From Coptis chinensis (lineage: Eukaryota > Streptophyta > Magnoliopsida > Ranunculales > Ranunculaceae), in assembly GCA_015680905.1 (NCBI GenBank), contig CM027382.1, positions 13,985,501 through 14,049,500 of the forward strand: 64,000 nucleotides of DNA. Reading direction: 5' to 3'. The notes under the pieces were generated by a model that was not told the DNA's origin, ran no database searches, and saw only the letters and a list, made by a program, of their open reading frames with translations. Position numbers and translations under genes: made by a program. This document shows positions 21,660 through 35,800 of this stretch, piece after piece. How positions within the stretch are numbered: the first letter of the stretch is position 1; the number at the start of each line of letters is the position of its first letter.

Positions 21660-22790
21660 ACACACGGTTAACTTGGATTAACTAGTATTATCCCCTGAGC
21701 CAATTAGGATCCCCACCCCTGGCAATTAGGGTCTCCTCCAAATACACGGACAACTCCTTCCTTCCACAATACACACAAAAAATGAGTATTTGTTCTGACG
21801 GACCCATATTGTATTGGGCAGATAAAAAAAAAAACAATTATTACAAGTGTGTCATTGGTCCCAAAAGTTCAAAAAAACAATTATTACAAATTGTCATTGG
21901 TCCCAAAAGTTGAATTTGAAAACCCTGCTTTAAACGATTTCGGCTAGGTCGTTCGTTGGCAAACCAAACGGTCGATCATCGCTTCTAGATCGAAGTCCAA
22001 AACGATATAACCATATCGTTTGGGGATTTGACTTAGAAAAATCCCTAACGATATGGCCACACGTTTGGACTAAGTCTCCAACAATATGGCTTACCGTTTG
22101 GACTAAATCCCCAACCATATGGCCACACCGCTTGGGATTTAGACTTTGAAAAATATAAAGTTACGTTTTTTGGGCTTTTTTGACCCGATTAAGGGGCATC
22201 GTTTGGACTAAGTCCTAAAATGGTGTGGTCAGCGTCGCTTGGGATTTGAACTTTGGAAAAAAATATAAAGTTATGTTTTGGGCTCTTGACAAAAAGTGGG
22301 CACATCGTTTGGACTAAGTCCCAAACGATGTGGCCAAGTCGTTTTGGACTTAGTCCAAACGATGTGTCCACACCGATAAGTTTTTTTCTAAGTCCAAATC
22401 CCAAACGACATGAACACATCATTTTGGACTTAGTCCGCATAAGCATCGACCGGACCGCTTGGTTTGTGACAACTAAGCTTACCCTAGCCGGGTCGCTTAA
22501 GCTTGGGGTTTTCGAATTCAACTTTTTGGGACCAATGACACACTTGTAATAATTGTTTTTTTTTTGTTCTGCCCAACACAATATGGGATCCATCAGTAAT
22601 AGGACCCAAAAAATTTGTGTGTATTTGGGAAAAGATCCTAATTGCCTATCTAGTAGCGAAGGGAAATCCTAATTGATAGAAGTTTTTTTTTGTGTGTATT
22701 TGGAGAAAGACCCTAATTGCCCATCTAATGAGGGAAAATCCTAATTGGCTTAATCTAGGGATTACGTGAAACACTAACTAACCCATTGTA
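21660..22790. mobile_element. 1.1 kb element with long terminal inverted repeats and internal satellite-like units
   Basis: Left and right arms of about 250 bp are inverted copies of each other: AGCCAATTAGG, CAATTAGGGTCT, CCAAATACAC and TTGGGACCAATGACACAC occur in inverse order and orientation. Between the arms (about 21940-22440) lie six or more roughly 40-bp units around AACGATATGGCCACACCGTTTGG and GACTAAGTCC, in both orientations, so the core is palindrome-rich. No transposase was seen. It is probably a Mutator-like or foldback MITE. The unit B copy is 43930-45060. Confidence 0.65.
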
Positions 22791-23008
22791 TTATTAGTCA
22801 ACTAAATCGGCCAAAGTCTTTCAAATGGCCGCAGATCACAAACATATTTTCAAAATCACAAACTCATCCCATCTAATGTCTAATTTTTGTGAATTGTAAC
22901 CGTGTTGTATCAGATTACCAATATCATTTGTTTACCAATTCATGAAGTGTGTGTTAGACTGTTAGTAACTTAATTAAACAAAATGGTTACAAGTTCAAAA
23001 GTTCATTA

Positions 23009-25150
23009 TGTCTGACCAATTTCTAAACAATTAAAAAATGAATAATTGAAATATAAATATCTCAACTATCACTTGTTCAATTGTCTAAAACCAAGGCTAT
23101 GACGGGATACAACATACGTCCAAAAAAACCTAAAACCCACATCACAACGGGATCAACTTAACAACAAAAATCTCCAAATTTCAACTATCACTTTATTAAA
23201 ACTTTCTTCCATCCCAAATACAAACATAAAAACAAACTTTAAAGAATAACAATTTCCAACATCATTATCATGTCATATAAAATGTAACCTACGTTATTAC
23301 ATCCTTCCAAAAAGATCGCACCTAATAAACTAAACTCCCGTGATCGCCTCGGTTAGAATCCAAATCACACGGTTCCATCAAGCTTTCCACCTGTGTTTAA
23401 GAACACACCGTTCTAAAAACAAAACAAACATGGGTCGACCAAGAAAATAGAATTTGCTGGTATGAGTAGACTACCCACGGATAAATATTATCATACTTTA
23501 ATTATCCAAACAATCACTTTATATTTTCCCATAACTTAATCATTCCGGCTTGGAAGCGGGTAGTTCAATTTCAACCGGCATAGTGTCTTCCCAAGCAAGA
23601 CTTTATTCTATTAACTCATTATCATAACTCGTTATTATAACTAGGTAACCGAATTAAAACCTCATCGGATATCCACTTTTGATAAGGGTAGGACCGCCCC
23701 TCGCACAAAAATGTTATTAAGTCCTACCCTCCCAAAGAAAGTTAGCAATTTTATATAATTAATATGTGTAGATATCCCATAGGTATTCCAATGCAAGCCC
23801 AAATACACTCGCAGATAATCAAATCAATTTCTTTTATCAAATAATCAATTTCTTTTCTTATACACTTTCACCATTTAGTGCCTATATATACCTTAGGTCA
23901 TTCCCGTCCACATTCAAGGAATACCCAACCCCTACATTCCCAGACACTCAGGAACACTAACCCCAAGCGAAGGCTTAATACCTTAGTTCCTCTAGGGTAG
24001 TCCAAAACAATGGGTCATTCATGGCACATTCATCGAATACCGGGTTATTCATGGCCATTTAATGAATACCCATAGATAACGCTTAACCATTTATGGCACA
24101 TTCAATAAATGCCCACCTATCCTATGACATCGGCTCAGCCAAAACTCAATTCTAAAACCTTAAGGCGTGGAGAGTTCTAAAAGAGTGCGGTAAATTTATT
24201 TACGATTATTGAACTTTATTTTATATATCAATTTAGAGAACGAATGAATATTTTTGATTCCTGTGATTTTTGATTTACGCTATTAATTTCGGGGATGTCT
24301 TTAGTGTCATACGTTGCATATCATAAAAAGATTGAAATATCGGCATAATAGTTAATACGACACACATATATATATACAGTGTCTTAGCCTAAAGTTAAGC
24401 ATCTATCCCAATAGACTTAATCATAGCCAAGCCAAAGGTCTTTATGGCTATGTCTCTTAAAATATAAATCTTGTCACGCGGTCTAAAATACGCCATATCA
24501 ACGCCAAAGTCAACATATCATGGTCAAAGTCAAACTGCCATTTCCATGTTCGACAGTTGTTTAAGGTGGTCATAGCCATGGTTCATGGCCATTAAGGTAA
24601 TGTGCATGGCTCATGGCCTGTTCATGGCCAAGGTAATGGTTCGGACCAACCGCCAAGCCCAAACCTTAGAACCCTAAGTTCAAACATTTAAAAGACCCTA
24701 ATTAGATCTATTTTAAGTCCTATGGACTGGCCTCAAACAATATTAGAAATTAGCCCAAAACCTTATACCGACCGCCCAAAACATAATTGATTGTTTCGAA
24801 AAATTAAACTAAAACCGCCCAACAAAACAATCAAGTTCTGGCCCAAAGATTCTGCAAGAATTTGGCCCCAAACCAAATAGAAATGGAACCGCCCAATACA
24901 ACTCAAATTTGCTAAGGCCTAAGGCCCAACTAAACAAATCAATTTCAGCCCAAAGAAATCAATCTGTGCCCTAAGCCCACTAAGATGAACAAAGGTCATC
25001 TTCTCCAATGACCACCACCAAACCGCCACCACCAATTCGATCGACCACCCATTTTGACCCCACGGTTTTCCTCCTCATCACCAACCAAACAACATTAATA
25101 AAAAGCCAAAACCAAAATCATACAATAATCAAACTTCCTAAATCTAGATC
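23009..25150 (-). mobile_element. LTR-type element, truncated at the duplication junction (unit A)
   Basis: Same sequence as 45280-47430 in unit B, beginning at the TG near 23009 and cut off at the junction after AATCTAGATC. It carries no coding sequence. Related by its ends to the solo-LTR-like sequence described at 45280. Confidence 0.5.
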
Positions 25151-27706
25151 GAATGAGGAGAGTATATATTAGTACTTCGACTTGTATACCATTTGGTCTG
25201 ATTTTTCCCAAAAGTTTTGAACTCTTCCTAATTCGAGGCCCCAAGCATTTAAGGCAAACTTCTTTACATAGATAGAGTAGGTATGGAATGTTAAAGGCAG
25301 ATCCAATACCCAAATAAACAAATCTTAGAGATACCAACACATAATCAAACACAATTCCTTTTAGTAAAGTTTATCAATAAAACTCCAAGTAGGGTATGGT
25401 TTGAGAAAACTGATTATCATACTTTTAGCCAGCCATGAAAGAGTCAACTCCTTTCTAGTTTCAACTACTTATTAGTTCAAGACTTAAACAATAGTTAATA
25501 AACAAAATAAATAGAATATATATGAAGAAAGCGTAGAGAGTTAAAAATGTGCATCATGGAATTATATTCAATATATGCGGTTGTGTGCTACCCGGTAAAA
25601 GTCTACAACATCATGGAAAATTATGGGTGAAAGGTGCTATGCATTCATTAGTTTCCCCATTGAGAGTGTGTGAGTGGTCGAGAAAGATAAGGGGTGGCTA
25701 GGGCAAAAGGAAAGTGAGGAGATGGGGACTAGTGGGCGAAGTGTTTCATTTGAAACTCCATTATGTAGCCAACAATCTAACAAGGCATGTGAGAAAGTTC
25801 GATACCATCTCATTTCAAGGAAAGAAGGAAAGCTTAAAGCTTATCCAAGAACATACAAAACAAAATATTTCAATCGCCAAACACATGCACCAACACTGAC
25901 ATTATAACAAAAATCGGTGTCTCCAATGGGATCATTCCAAACTTGCATGATTAGACTTATTCTAGTTGCAATTTTTAAGTTAACGAGAACTGAATATGTT
26001 TCCAAATATTCGAAAATCTACAACAAAAAACACGATAAAAGGCACAAGTTAATGAGAGAAGCCTAAACAAAATTAACAAAAAAAAAAAACAAAAGACAAT
26101 AAGATATTTCACTAAACCAAACCAAAAAAAAAGAAGGAAAGAGAGACTCACGGTGAATGCATTTTCCACTAAATGAAATACGCCCTTGCATACCAACAAG
26201 CTCATCAAAGGGCACATCTTTCAGCACCATCAACATCATCCAAACCATCAAACATCCGTTCAACTTGTTCCTCAAGCGTCTTTGCTTGCATTTCGGCTGG
26301 CAGCGTGACATTCTCTGCATTTCTTCTAATCATTTCACCCCAACAATACCTTGACCACCACCAACATTTCAGCGTCATCCATTCTATTTGCCACAACAGG
26401 TGGTCTTAGCAACGACGAAACCGTCATCTCTCAACATCCACGAGCACCACCACCAATCTCCCCTTAAATGTCTAAAATAATCCCTCAAAGAAGTAGCTCC
26501 AAGAAATATAAAAACAATACTAGCAGAAAGTAAGATACATGACTCAAAACAATCTATGTGCCTCCACTAAACTCCCGACAAATGACAACCTCCAAATCCA
26601 AAATGTAATAAACAGTATTATAAGTAGCTAAATTGAAAGTACAAACACAAGTAAAGTAAAATAAACTGCAAAATCTAGCTCCTTTAAATCTAGCTCTCAC
26701 AAATTTCAGGTGAGTAAAGATATTTTCGCTTCGTGAGCTCTTTCCAAAAGGCTTCTTTTGTACAAAAGAGCATTCTTTCTATTATGAGCCGGCCTGAAAA
26801 CGCAAGTGAAAGTATGTGAACAAATAACTAAACTTTGCACCTCTCGCTAGTCAAACTTTTAAGTTATTACACAAAAGAACATACTACAAAATACTCACAA
26901 AAATATCTAATTCCTTCGGAGGATATGGTGCTTCTACATAGGCAAAAGAACAAAGCCAAGAATTTGTTTGGAGTCTTCAAGTTGACACACAATGTGATGG
27001 ATTTGAGGTGACTATAAGTTCCTTGTAATCCCTCTCTTGCAGATTAATTGGGGAAAGCTAGAAACCAACGGAGAAAACAAAAAGTCACTAAAGTGGAACT
27101 AAATTGTATGAAGACAAACATATGGGATTATAGGAATGCCAAAGAAACTTACCTCAGGTGGGCCGATAGTCAATAAAAATTCTTTGATTTCATCTAGCTG
27201 CCCACAAACTCTTGGAAAGGTAGCATATTTTGTGTTTGCTAGATTGTTGGCTACACTTAATGGGGGGATAGAAAGAAACGGCGATCGAGATGATGATATA
27301 AACTGGATGCGGATCGAGATGATGATTTTTGAGGAAAAAGAATTTCAATTGTAGGGATTTTGAAATCGATGAGAAGGTATTGAGCCTTGAGCTTCTTGAA
27401 TTGAATAGAGAGGAGGGAGAGGCTGAAGAAGAGTGTAGCGGTTGTGAGAGAGAAGCGGGAGGATTTTGGAGTGTGTAGTGAGTGAGAGAGAGAGCAGAGA
27501 GAGAAAATAAAATTATGTTTTAAGTTTTAATTTGTAACACTTCACAAACGCTTTTAAAGCGTTAACAATTAATTCCCTGAAATTCACTTAAATAAACCAA
27601 CGCTTTTACAATATTGCGGCGCTTATGGCGTTGGTAACTTATTAACGATAAATAACCGTTCCAAAGCAAAACAATCGTGTTGCAAATATCCTATTATGGT
27701 GTAGTG
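25151..27706. mobile_element. Right half of the CACTA element (unit B)
   Basis: Begins at the duplication junction inside the G3BP-like fragment and ends at TATGGTGTAGTG. It retains degraded copies of the G3BP-like exon (about 25170-25310), the SUD1-like exon (about 26150-26470) and the F-box/LRR-like block (about 26920-27070), all on the minus strand. It lacks the left terminus and so cannot be mobilised as a unit. Confidence 0.85.
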
Positions 27707-28654
27707 AAATCGGGACAAGGTTAGGAAGATAACTTTGATCAACATGAGGTATATGTATGGCAACATGCATTCCCCGAGATATAACTATGTCATAGCTCCA
27801 TGGGTTATCGGATCGGAAAGAGCCGGAACAAAAAACTTAAATGGGAGGACCTTGAGATGAAGAGTAGGGCTCGGAGTGTGGGATCATAAATCACATATAA
27901 TAGCCTTATGTCCCACAAAGTCCATATTAGCGACTCGTATATGTTAGCAAGCAATATAGGACCCCTGAGATTTTAATCCCGGTAACTATCATAGTCACTA
28001 TTCACATCTAAATATAGAGAAACTTGTGGCCACAAGTCTTGATTCATTCTAAGATAGAACCTCCACAATTTCAACATTAAACTAATCCAAACATTAAACT
28101 AATCCCTTTAACCTCATAATTCCAACATTCTAATTCAACAAACAATTCAACATTCTAATTCAACATTAAACTAATCAAAATAACTCACAATCAACAACAC
28201 CGCAATCTCATACGTGAGCAATAGTATCGTAGAATATTCACCATTCAATTCCATTCAATTATAATATTCAAACATTCAATTCAATTCAAACTATTTCTAA
28301 AATCGAATTTGAATAGGAGAGAGTGAAACTTCTTAAAGTATTGAGCACAAAACGGAGATTGAGGAATGAAAGAGTGAGGAGAGAGGAGGAGTTTCTCGAG
28401 TTTGTTTTGGTAGTGAGGGAGATTGAGAAGAGATTTGTGTGTTATAACGTCACGGAGTATATACGAGTTTATGCCGTCTGTTGCAATTTAATTTACGGCA
28501 GAAATTTTACTTGTCATTATCGAACTTAACATTTGCTAAAAGTGTCCATTGGACTAGTTTTTCGAATTCGGTACGCCAAATTTGGTTGGGGCTGCTAAAA
28601 GGCCTATGTGGCACATTTTAGCACCCATTATAACTACTTTCCATTGGACTTGCT
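27707..28654 (-). mobile_element. Right part of the PIF/Harbinger-like element (unit B)
   Basis: Counterpart of 5536-6469, including the ORF remnant (27707-28075) and the terminal GGACTTGCTC followed by TAA. Confidence 0.55.
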
Positions 28655-28739
28655 CTAAGGTACTCAAAGAGGATAGATAACAGTCCCAATGCAAAAGAAG
28701 ATTATAAAATAAAGACAATTGCGAACAAGTTGAAAACAA

Positions 28740-28856
28740 TCATTTATCCATCCAAATGACACATCTAAGGCTCTTCCCAACTAGTAGCAAATCAAAAAGC
28801 TTTGTTGATATCTTCAAAAGCCACTTCATGAGTGACAAAATCATCCAAATTAAGCT
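28740..28856 (-). pseudogene. ADH-like last exon (unit B copy)
   Basis: Counterpart of 6556-6672, with the same THEVAFEDINKAFDLLL and LRCVIWMDK end. One base is missing at its acceptor edge. Confidence 0.65.
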
Positions 28857-29654
28857 CTGTCGAATGCAATATGATTATCAAGAAAAAGAAGAAATATAGA
28901 TGAAGCAAAAGAAGCTTTCCGGGTTCATTATAATCATTCAAACAAATAATACACGGACATCCTTCTTGAGCATATTTTGTTAATAAACACATAAAATAAG
29001 AAGAAAAAAGTTTGGCAAATTCATATTGACTAACAAGGAGACCAAGGGGAAGCACAACTAAGATACTACCTGGTAGTGTTACCAACTTAAACATAACCCA
29101 ATTCACATAATGTAATCCATAGAACTACAACTTCCATTGTATCTAAAACGATACAATTATGAGACAAGATTTGCATTGAAGAGTCACTATAATAACCGCA
29201 CCATAATGTAGCCAACTATTGCGGATTGTACCAATGATTACAATTCTTGACGCGCGAAATGCAATGATCAGGAAGAGAGTTAGATAAAAATGATCCGTCC
29301 TTTTGATATCTGTTTTGAATATGAACTCCCAAAATTTGTGACAAGGTTGATGTTGCCCCACATGTGATCAAGCCTCATAACCTCCAAAGCAATATTCACA
29401 ACTTTTAACTCACTTTCTACATGGGACAATTTTGTGAATTCCACTTTTTATGTATTTGGGCACTAGACCCCCAAAACCGTTTTTTTCTCCTTAACATCAT
29501 AAACCCCACTCATTATCTACATTTGGGTTTTCTATTGCCCTCGAGACCCATAAGGGCGAGTGCACCAAACGGAATAGCAACACTTTCGTTTCTAGTTTGA
29601 CAACAAAATGAGTTTTCTTGAATATGAAGGTTTCCTATCGAAGAAAAAAACTTC

Positions 29655-30960
29655 ATTTATCATTTATTTTGAGTCCAAAACCATTAAAAAAGAGACAAAT
29701 GTGTTTTTGAATGTTTGATGGGTTAATGAAACTAAAACAAATAGCAAATAGTCCAAAGCCCAACTGGTCAGTTTGTATAATTCTAATCACCCATAACAAA
29801 CTTGTAAGCTCTTCCTCCTTTCTTTCACTCTCAATTATTAACACAATCGTCAATAAAAAACAAAAAACAAATCTAGAAAGGACTTAGGGCGCAGCTTGTT
29901 GCATGCTTGTCATAATTATTTGTAAAATTCGTTATCATTATCAATAAAATTTCCACTTAAAAAAACAAAACAAAACAAGATAATTTTTTACTTTCAATGC
30001 TAATTTTTTATAGTTTTCAACTCGACTCTTCTGAAAGCAAGCCATTTGCATTTTTACAATCAAAAAGCACTCAACTTTGTAGAAGTTGCTTCAAATGGAT
30101 TGATAGTTGGTTATCCATTCTTGAACACAAAATGCAATGATCGGAAAAGAGTTGGATAAAGATGATCTCGTAAATTGCTCCTGTTTTCGAATCTGAACTC
30201 CCAAAATCTTGTGATCAAGCCTCATAGCCTCCAAAGCAATATTCACAACTTTTAACTCACTTTCTACGGGACAATTTTGTGAATTCCACTTTTATGTCTT
30301 TGGCACTAGACCCCCAAAAACAGTTTTTTTCTCCTTAACATCATAACCCACTCATTGTCCATATTATTTCCTCCCAGAAAGACATATAGTCTACACATTT
30401 TAATGGAATTATCAAAGTGGGCATTTTACTTTTTGGTGGCAATGCTTATCTAAATTTGGACTTTTCTATTGCTCTCTGACCCTTTATCTACAACAATTCA
30501 ATAAATTGTTAACTTTCTATAATGTTATAAGTCTATATAAACTCTATTATCATGTGCCAAAAACTATAAAATATTAACATTAAAAATAAAAAATTGCCTT
30601 ATTTATTTTTTATTATTTTTTTAAGTGGAAATTTTATTGATAATGATAACGAATTTTATAAATAATTAGGACAAACATGTAACAAACTACTCCTCAAGTT
30701 CTTTCTGAATTTGTTTTTTTATTTTTGTTTTTTGTTTTTAGGTTGAGGTCCGACATTTTTAAAAAATTAAGAGTAAAAGAAAAAGAGGGAGAGCTTACGT
30801 GTTTGTTATAGGTTATTAGAATTATACAAACTCACCCGGTTGGGTTTTAGGCCTTTGGCTATTTGTTTTAGTCTCATTAACCAATAAAACATTCAAATAC
30901 ACATTTGTCCATTTTAATGGTTTTGGACTCAAGATAAACCGATGAATGATAATTTTGTAA
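29655..30960. repeat. Foldback element and internal direct repeat (unit B)
   Basis: Counterpart of 7470-8780. Arms lie at about 29655-29970 and 30605-30955. The direct repeat copies are at about 29245-29545 (outside the arms) and 30120-30500 (in the loop). Confidence 0.72.
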
Positions 30961-31359
30961 AGGCAAAAAGAAGTAAAAAAAAGTTGGTTTATTGGAATGT
31001 TTTTTATTAGTTTTTTTTTCATACTATTTTTTTTTTTTTTATTATATTCTCATTATAGTTGTGAAAATTTTGGAGGTGCGGTAGTGGAAGTTTGCAAAAT
31101 TGGAGGGTACGAATCCTTATAGTTTAAAGGTTTTTCTAGGCTAGTAGTGGAGCTTTTCTAATCTCCGGGAGGGACGGGAGTGTTGTTTGACGCGCCCATC
31201 CTTTGGCTGTAATGTTTAATGACCAACATCCGTCTATATATTATAAGAAATATATGTTCTTGTTTAGAGAATGCTCTTTATTTTGAATGGTTGATTCTAT
31301 TTGTTTCCCAATATTCTGACTGGTATATTGTTACATTGGACTTGTACTGTGATTTACAG

Positions 31360-31654
31360 AGGGTGTTAGTGCAGTTGATGAAGAAACTGCTCAACCTAGT
31401 TCTCATCTTGCAGTTCCTGGCACTGCTGCTGTTTCTGAAGAAGGTTGTGTGTGTGATATTTGCCTGCTGCAGCACTGTTTTCAAAGTGTTATTGTCTAAG
31501 AAGTTCCATGGTCTTTTTGTCTTATTTTGTTACATGGTTTAGGGTGGGACACCAATAGTTATGATGGACAACTATCACCAAGCAAGGCTCTTCGTGGAGC
31601 CGATTTGCTGAAAACATCGTAAAAGCGCGACAAAAAACTGTCTTGATAATATAA
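31360..31654 (+). pseudogene. GTE-like fragment (unit B copy)
   Basis: Exon-like blocks 31360-31443 and 31543-31654. The second block lacks about 14 bp found in unit A within the LRAAMLRSRF segment and so loses frame. Confidence 0.65.
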
Positions 31655-32812
31655 GTATTCCCCCCTTTTCTTTGTAACATACATACAAAGAAGTACTGAG
31701 GAGTACCTAAATAATGTCTGTGAATTTAGTCAGATTTGCAAATACTCACTTTCTCATGTATTCAAAGGTGGCGGAATATGTATGTCTGACAGAGTACTGT
31801 CTTTTACGGTGGGAACATAATTTATAGTTGGAAATATGAAATGGGGAAGAGGCTGAAAAGCTAAAAGTTGGGATGAAATTTGGAAAGTTCTGGAAGATTT
31901 CGTGAAATTATCAAATATTTCAGTAATAATGGATTAAATGAGCATAGTACAAAAAGTCCTGTATTTTTGTGATATCACCACGATTTTTTCAAATGTTGAC
32001 ATTGAATCTATCTACCGAGATTTCGGTGGTCGGGGTTGCGACCAATATGGACATTTTGTTCCATAGTAATAAGTGGACATTTTCCTACCAAGCTTGTAAT
32101 ATTGGTACTCACAGAGCTGATAAATTGCGAACACTTCAAATGCGAGCTGACATTATGATGCTACCTCTGCTTTTGTATCCCCTGCATATTCAACAACATC
32201 TATTGGTTAGAATATGCTACAAGTAAGACCTACTAGACGATTGTCCACTAACGTCAAAAATGTTTGAGAATCAAGGAACAAATTGTTGAGGTTGTGGCGA
32301 GTACAGCGAAATAACTAATGGTATTGACCAATCACATGTATAATACAATTGCGGCATGTAGTTTGTTGAAAAATAATCCGGTTATCACGTTGCAGATCTA
32401 TTTTTTGCAAGAAAATCACATGAACTTAGTGTGAATGGTTGATAATCTAGTAATATTCTAGGACTAAAAAGTCTGAAATTCTTTTCATTTTAATTTCGGA
32501 TCTAAAGCAAAATCCCTTTTTCTTTTTCTTTTTTCATTTATTGGTTGCACACTCTGCAAAAATTGAATAGCTATTAGCTAGGAATAAGTCAATAACTAGA
32601 TGAAACTTGCTTACCAAAAATTCATTTATGAACAAACATGAACAATGTACAAGTCATGTCACTGGACTACAGACAAGCTATTTCTAAAACCCTGAACTTT
32701 CTCAATAATAGATACACAAAAATAACTTACATCAACTAAACACAATGTGCAGCCACCGCACAGCTGGAACGCACTACAACAACTTCCCAACAACATTATT
32801 GCTGCATTAGCT

Positions 32813-35800
32813 TCATGGCCGACTAGGGGCTTCAGGCTTCACGAAGGTGAAGTCATCTTCATTAGAGGGTTGCTGTGCATTGTTAGCATACGGTTCAGTA
32901 GTTTCAGACTCTAGACCACCATTATCCATGTGAGCAATCAGATTGGCTGTCGATGATGTGGGAGAATTGTCAGCTTCTATGTCCGACATATCTTTTTCTG
33001 TATATCTTCTACTGGTAAAAGATGAGCGTGCTGAGTGTCCAGTAGTCTGAAACCGGTGAAGGGGGTGCACGGGAGACTGGGTTGGTGAAACACCCGGAGT
33101 ACTTCTAGGAGATAGCCCAGCTTTCTTCCTCTTAACAGCTGCTTTATGCCAATTCTTAAGCGCCCTAGACGTTTGTTCGTCAAAGATTGACTTCTTCATG
33201 TTTGATCCCATCTGCACATTGCGACGAACTATCATTTTGCTTTCCATAAAACATTTGAAGCGATGAGTTCTAAAACATAAAGCAGACCACTACTACATAT
33301 CTCAGAGTTTCTGAGTCGCATCATAAAATGCCCCAGACCAGATGAAGTAATAATATTATACCTGAGTTACCAAGGCATAAAGTGGAAGAGTAATGTAGCT
33401 GCACAAAAACTGGACACCCACCCTGCACAGCCACCACGACAACAGTCAGCTTGAGTGTAGGAACTTCAATCTTGAAAAATATGGCGGTCAATACTCAAAA
33501 GTAATATGGTCAAATACTCAAATCTCCATCTGGTTTGATCTTTCAAAATTAATGTTCATAAATAAGATCCTTCAATTAACCAGCCCTCAACCCTCACAAA
33601 GTTGATCATTATAAACGTCTTAGAAGTAAAATCCTGAGGGCTGCCATATGATAATTGATAAGTTGATTGCCACATAACGCCATTACACTGTTAATAATTT
33701 TCCGGCCATTATCAAGCCAAACCGTTTTCCAAATCATTTTGAAAATCAAGTTGCAACTGGCAAGAATCTGTGAGCCATCTTCTTATTTTTCTTTGTGGGC
33801 CTACCATTATCCACCAGTATAATGTTCATAATGGATGCATACCAACTACCAAGACATAATGCTATCACAAAATCCTCTTTTCAACTTTGGTCACATGTAA
33901 TGAAAATGACACGTAAATATGTCTAACTATTGCCATTGCCAAAAGAAATTAGTATAATGATACCCTGATATAAGTGGCTGGTCTAGCTCTGTTGGGAAAC
34001 AACGAAATTAAGACTTACCCAAGAGCCAATCTTACAATTATTAGATGGAATTCCTTATGGAAACAAGATTTCAGCCCAAACTCGTACTGCAGAAAACAAG
34101 GAATATTACAATTAAGATTTTGAAAAGAGCAATAACTGAACTGAGATATTTTTAAAATACATGTGACGGAAAGGAGAGGGAGATAAATTACACATATCCA
34201 CAAGAAGTACGTAATTTGAAAAGCATTCTGCACAGAAAAAAAAAAATTAAAAACGAGCCTTTGATAAAAGTGAAAATAGAAGACATGTATGATATCAGGA
34301 CTGAATGGAAAAGGCTAGCTTCTTGCTTATTCCAAGAAGAACATGGTGCCCATGTAGGAAGTCTATAATCAACCAGCTTATGAAACAAATCATGTTCCAA
34401 GTGGATTAGTCTAACTACATGAGCAGCATAAATCTTCACTCAAATTCTACTTTTGACCAAAATAGATAAATTAACAGTCAACGTGGTTAGAATGATTGTT
34501 TATTAGATTATACTGCCCAAAGCAATAGCTACCATTACGTAAGGATCAACTAGTAAGCGTCTCATGTATCTGATAAGCTCAACATCTTCAAAGCGATTTT
34601 CCACGCCTTAAAAATGTTGTTCATATTAGTTTTTCGCAAGACTTAAGCTGCAGCAACTTTTAGTAAAGAGTCTAACTTTGGCTTTTGCCGCATCAGTCTG
34701 GACAGGAATGTTTTTAAAAGTAAATTAAAATGTTTTTTATATTTTTCCTATACCACATACTATGAAGGGTGATTTTATAATTCCATAGGATTGATATAAA
34801 ACTTATACTCAATCTTAAAACACGAAATGCTCTCCTCCAAATCCCCAAAAAAGTATGAATTGATGAATTTTATTAGCAACAAAAGAACAGAGTAATACAA
34901 TACCTGAAACAGAGTAAAATGAATGAGATAGAGAGTTAATGGAGGCCAACTGAACCAAAAATATTTGTCACTGACTTGCACAAGAGGAATCCCTTGTACC
35001 ACTGCATGTCTTTCTTGGATATCAATAGCCATCTGTGTTATAATAGCTTGAAGCTTTGTTCCAACAGCTAAAATTATCTAGAAGAAATTAAACGGTCTGA
35101 GGTTATTGTCATATCCAATTAAAAACTGATGAACGAAAACTTTCTTTGTAAAACTACTTACGAGAAGAGGAATTACGGCTGCCCAAAACAGTGTTTGCCA
35201 CCCTAAATGAACAAGATGACTCAACAAGTAAGTATGAAAGTCAGGAAAAGTGTAGCTCAAACAAGTAAGAGTGAATTCCATCTATGATTGGAAACAAACA
35301 GTATTTTTCCTGGCATCAAGTACTGGGAGAAAGAAGTACTTACCACTAACATTTAGAAGCAAGAAGATCACAAGTGTCCCCCACAATAAAGGACTGCCAG
35401 CATCATAATGAAATTAAGTTAGAAAACAACTATTGACTATGAATGATGATACTTTTGTAAACAATAAAGTAAGATTACAAGATGGAAAGCATAGAAGTGG
35501 CTCACCTAATTCCAACAACCACCTTAAAATCATCTTCTAAAGATCTTTTAATATATCTTTGGAAGTCAAACTTACTTCCAGGAGCTAAATGAACCTATAA
35601 AGATGATATAATTAACAAAACATAAAGAGAAGGAAACGAGTAACTCAAAATTGTTGCAGCTGAAGAAACTCACAGTGATGAATCCATGCCGCATAGTCAT
35701 GTAGTCGGCCTTACTTAACAGACCTGAAAAATTGTGAGAAAAGAAGCAGACCTAAAAGAGAAAGGAAATCTAGAAATCATCCTAGTGAACAACTACTCCA

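Larger units (their letters stand above)
2940..25150. repeat. Unit A of a 22.2 kb direct tandem duplication
   Basis: Collinear with unit B over its whole length (22,211 bp). For example, 9046-9369 equals 31219-31542 almost base for base. Unit A starts inside the CACTA element and ends at AATCTAGATC inside an LTR-like element. Non-coding spacer is as well conserved as exon sequence, so the duplication is young. Confidence 0.95.

Noticed and set aside
22189-22593. Open frames of 98-134 residues on both strands
   Set aside because: They arise from the palindromic 40-bp units of the long-TIR element. There is no protein-like composition.
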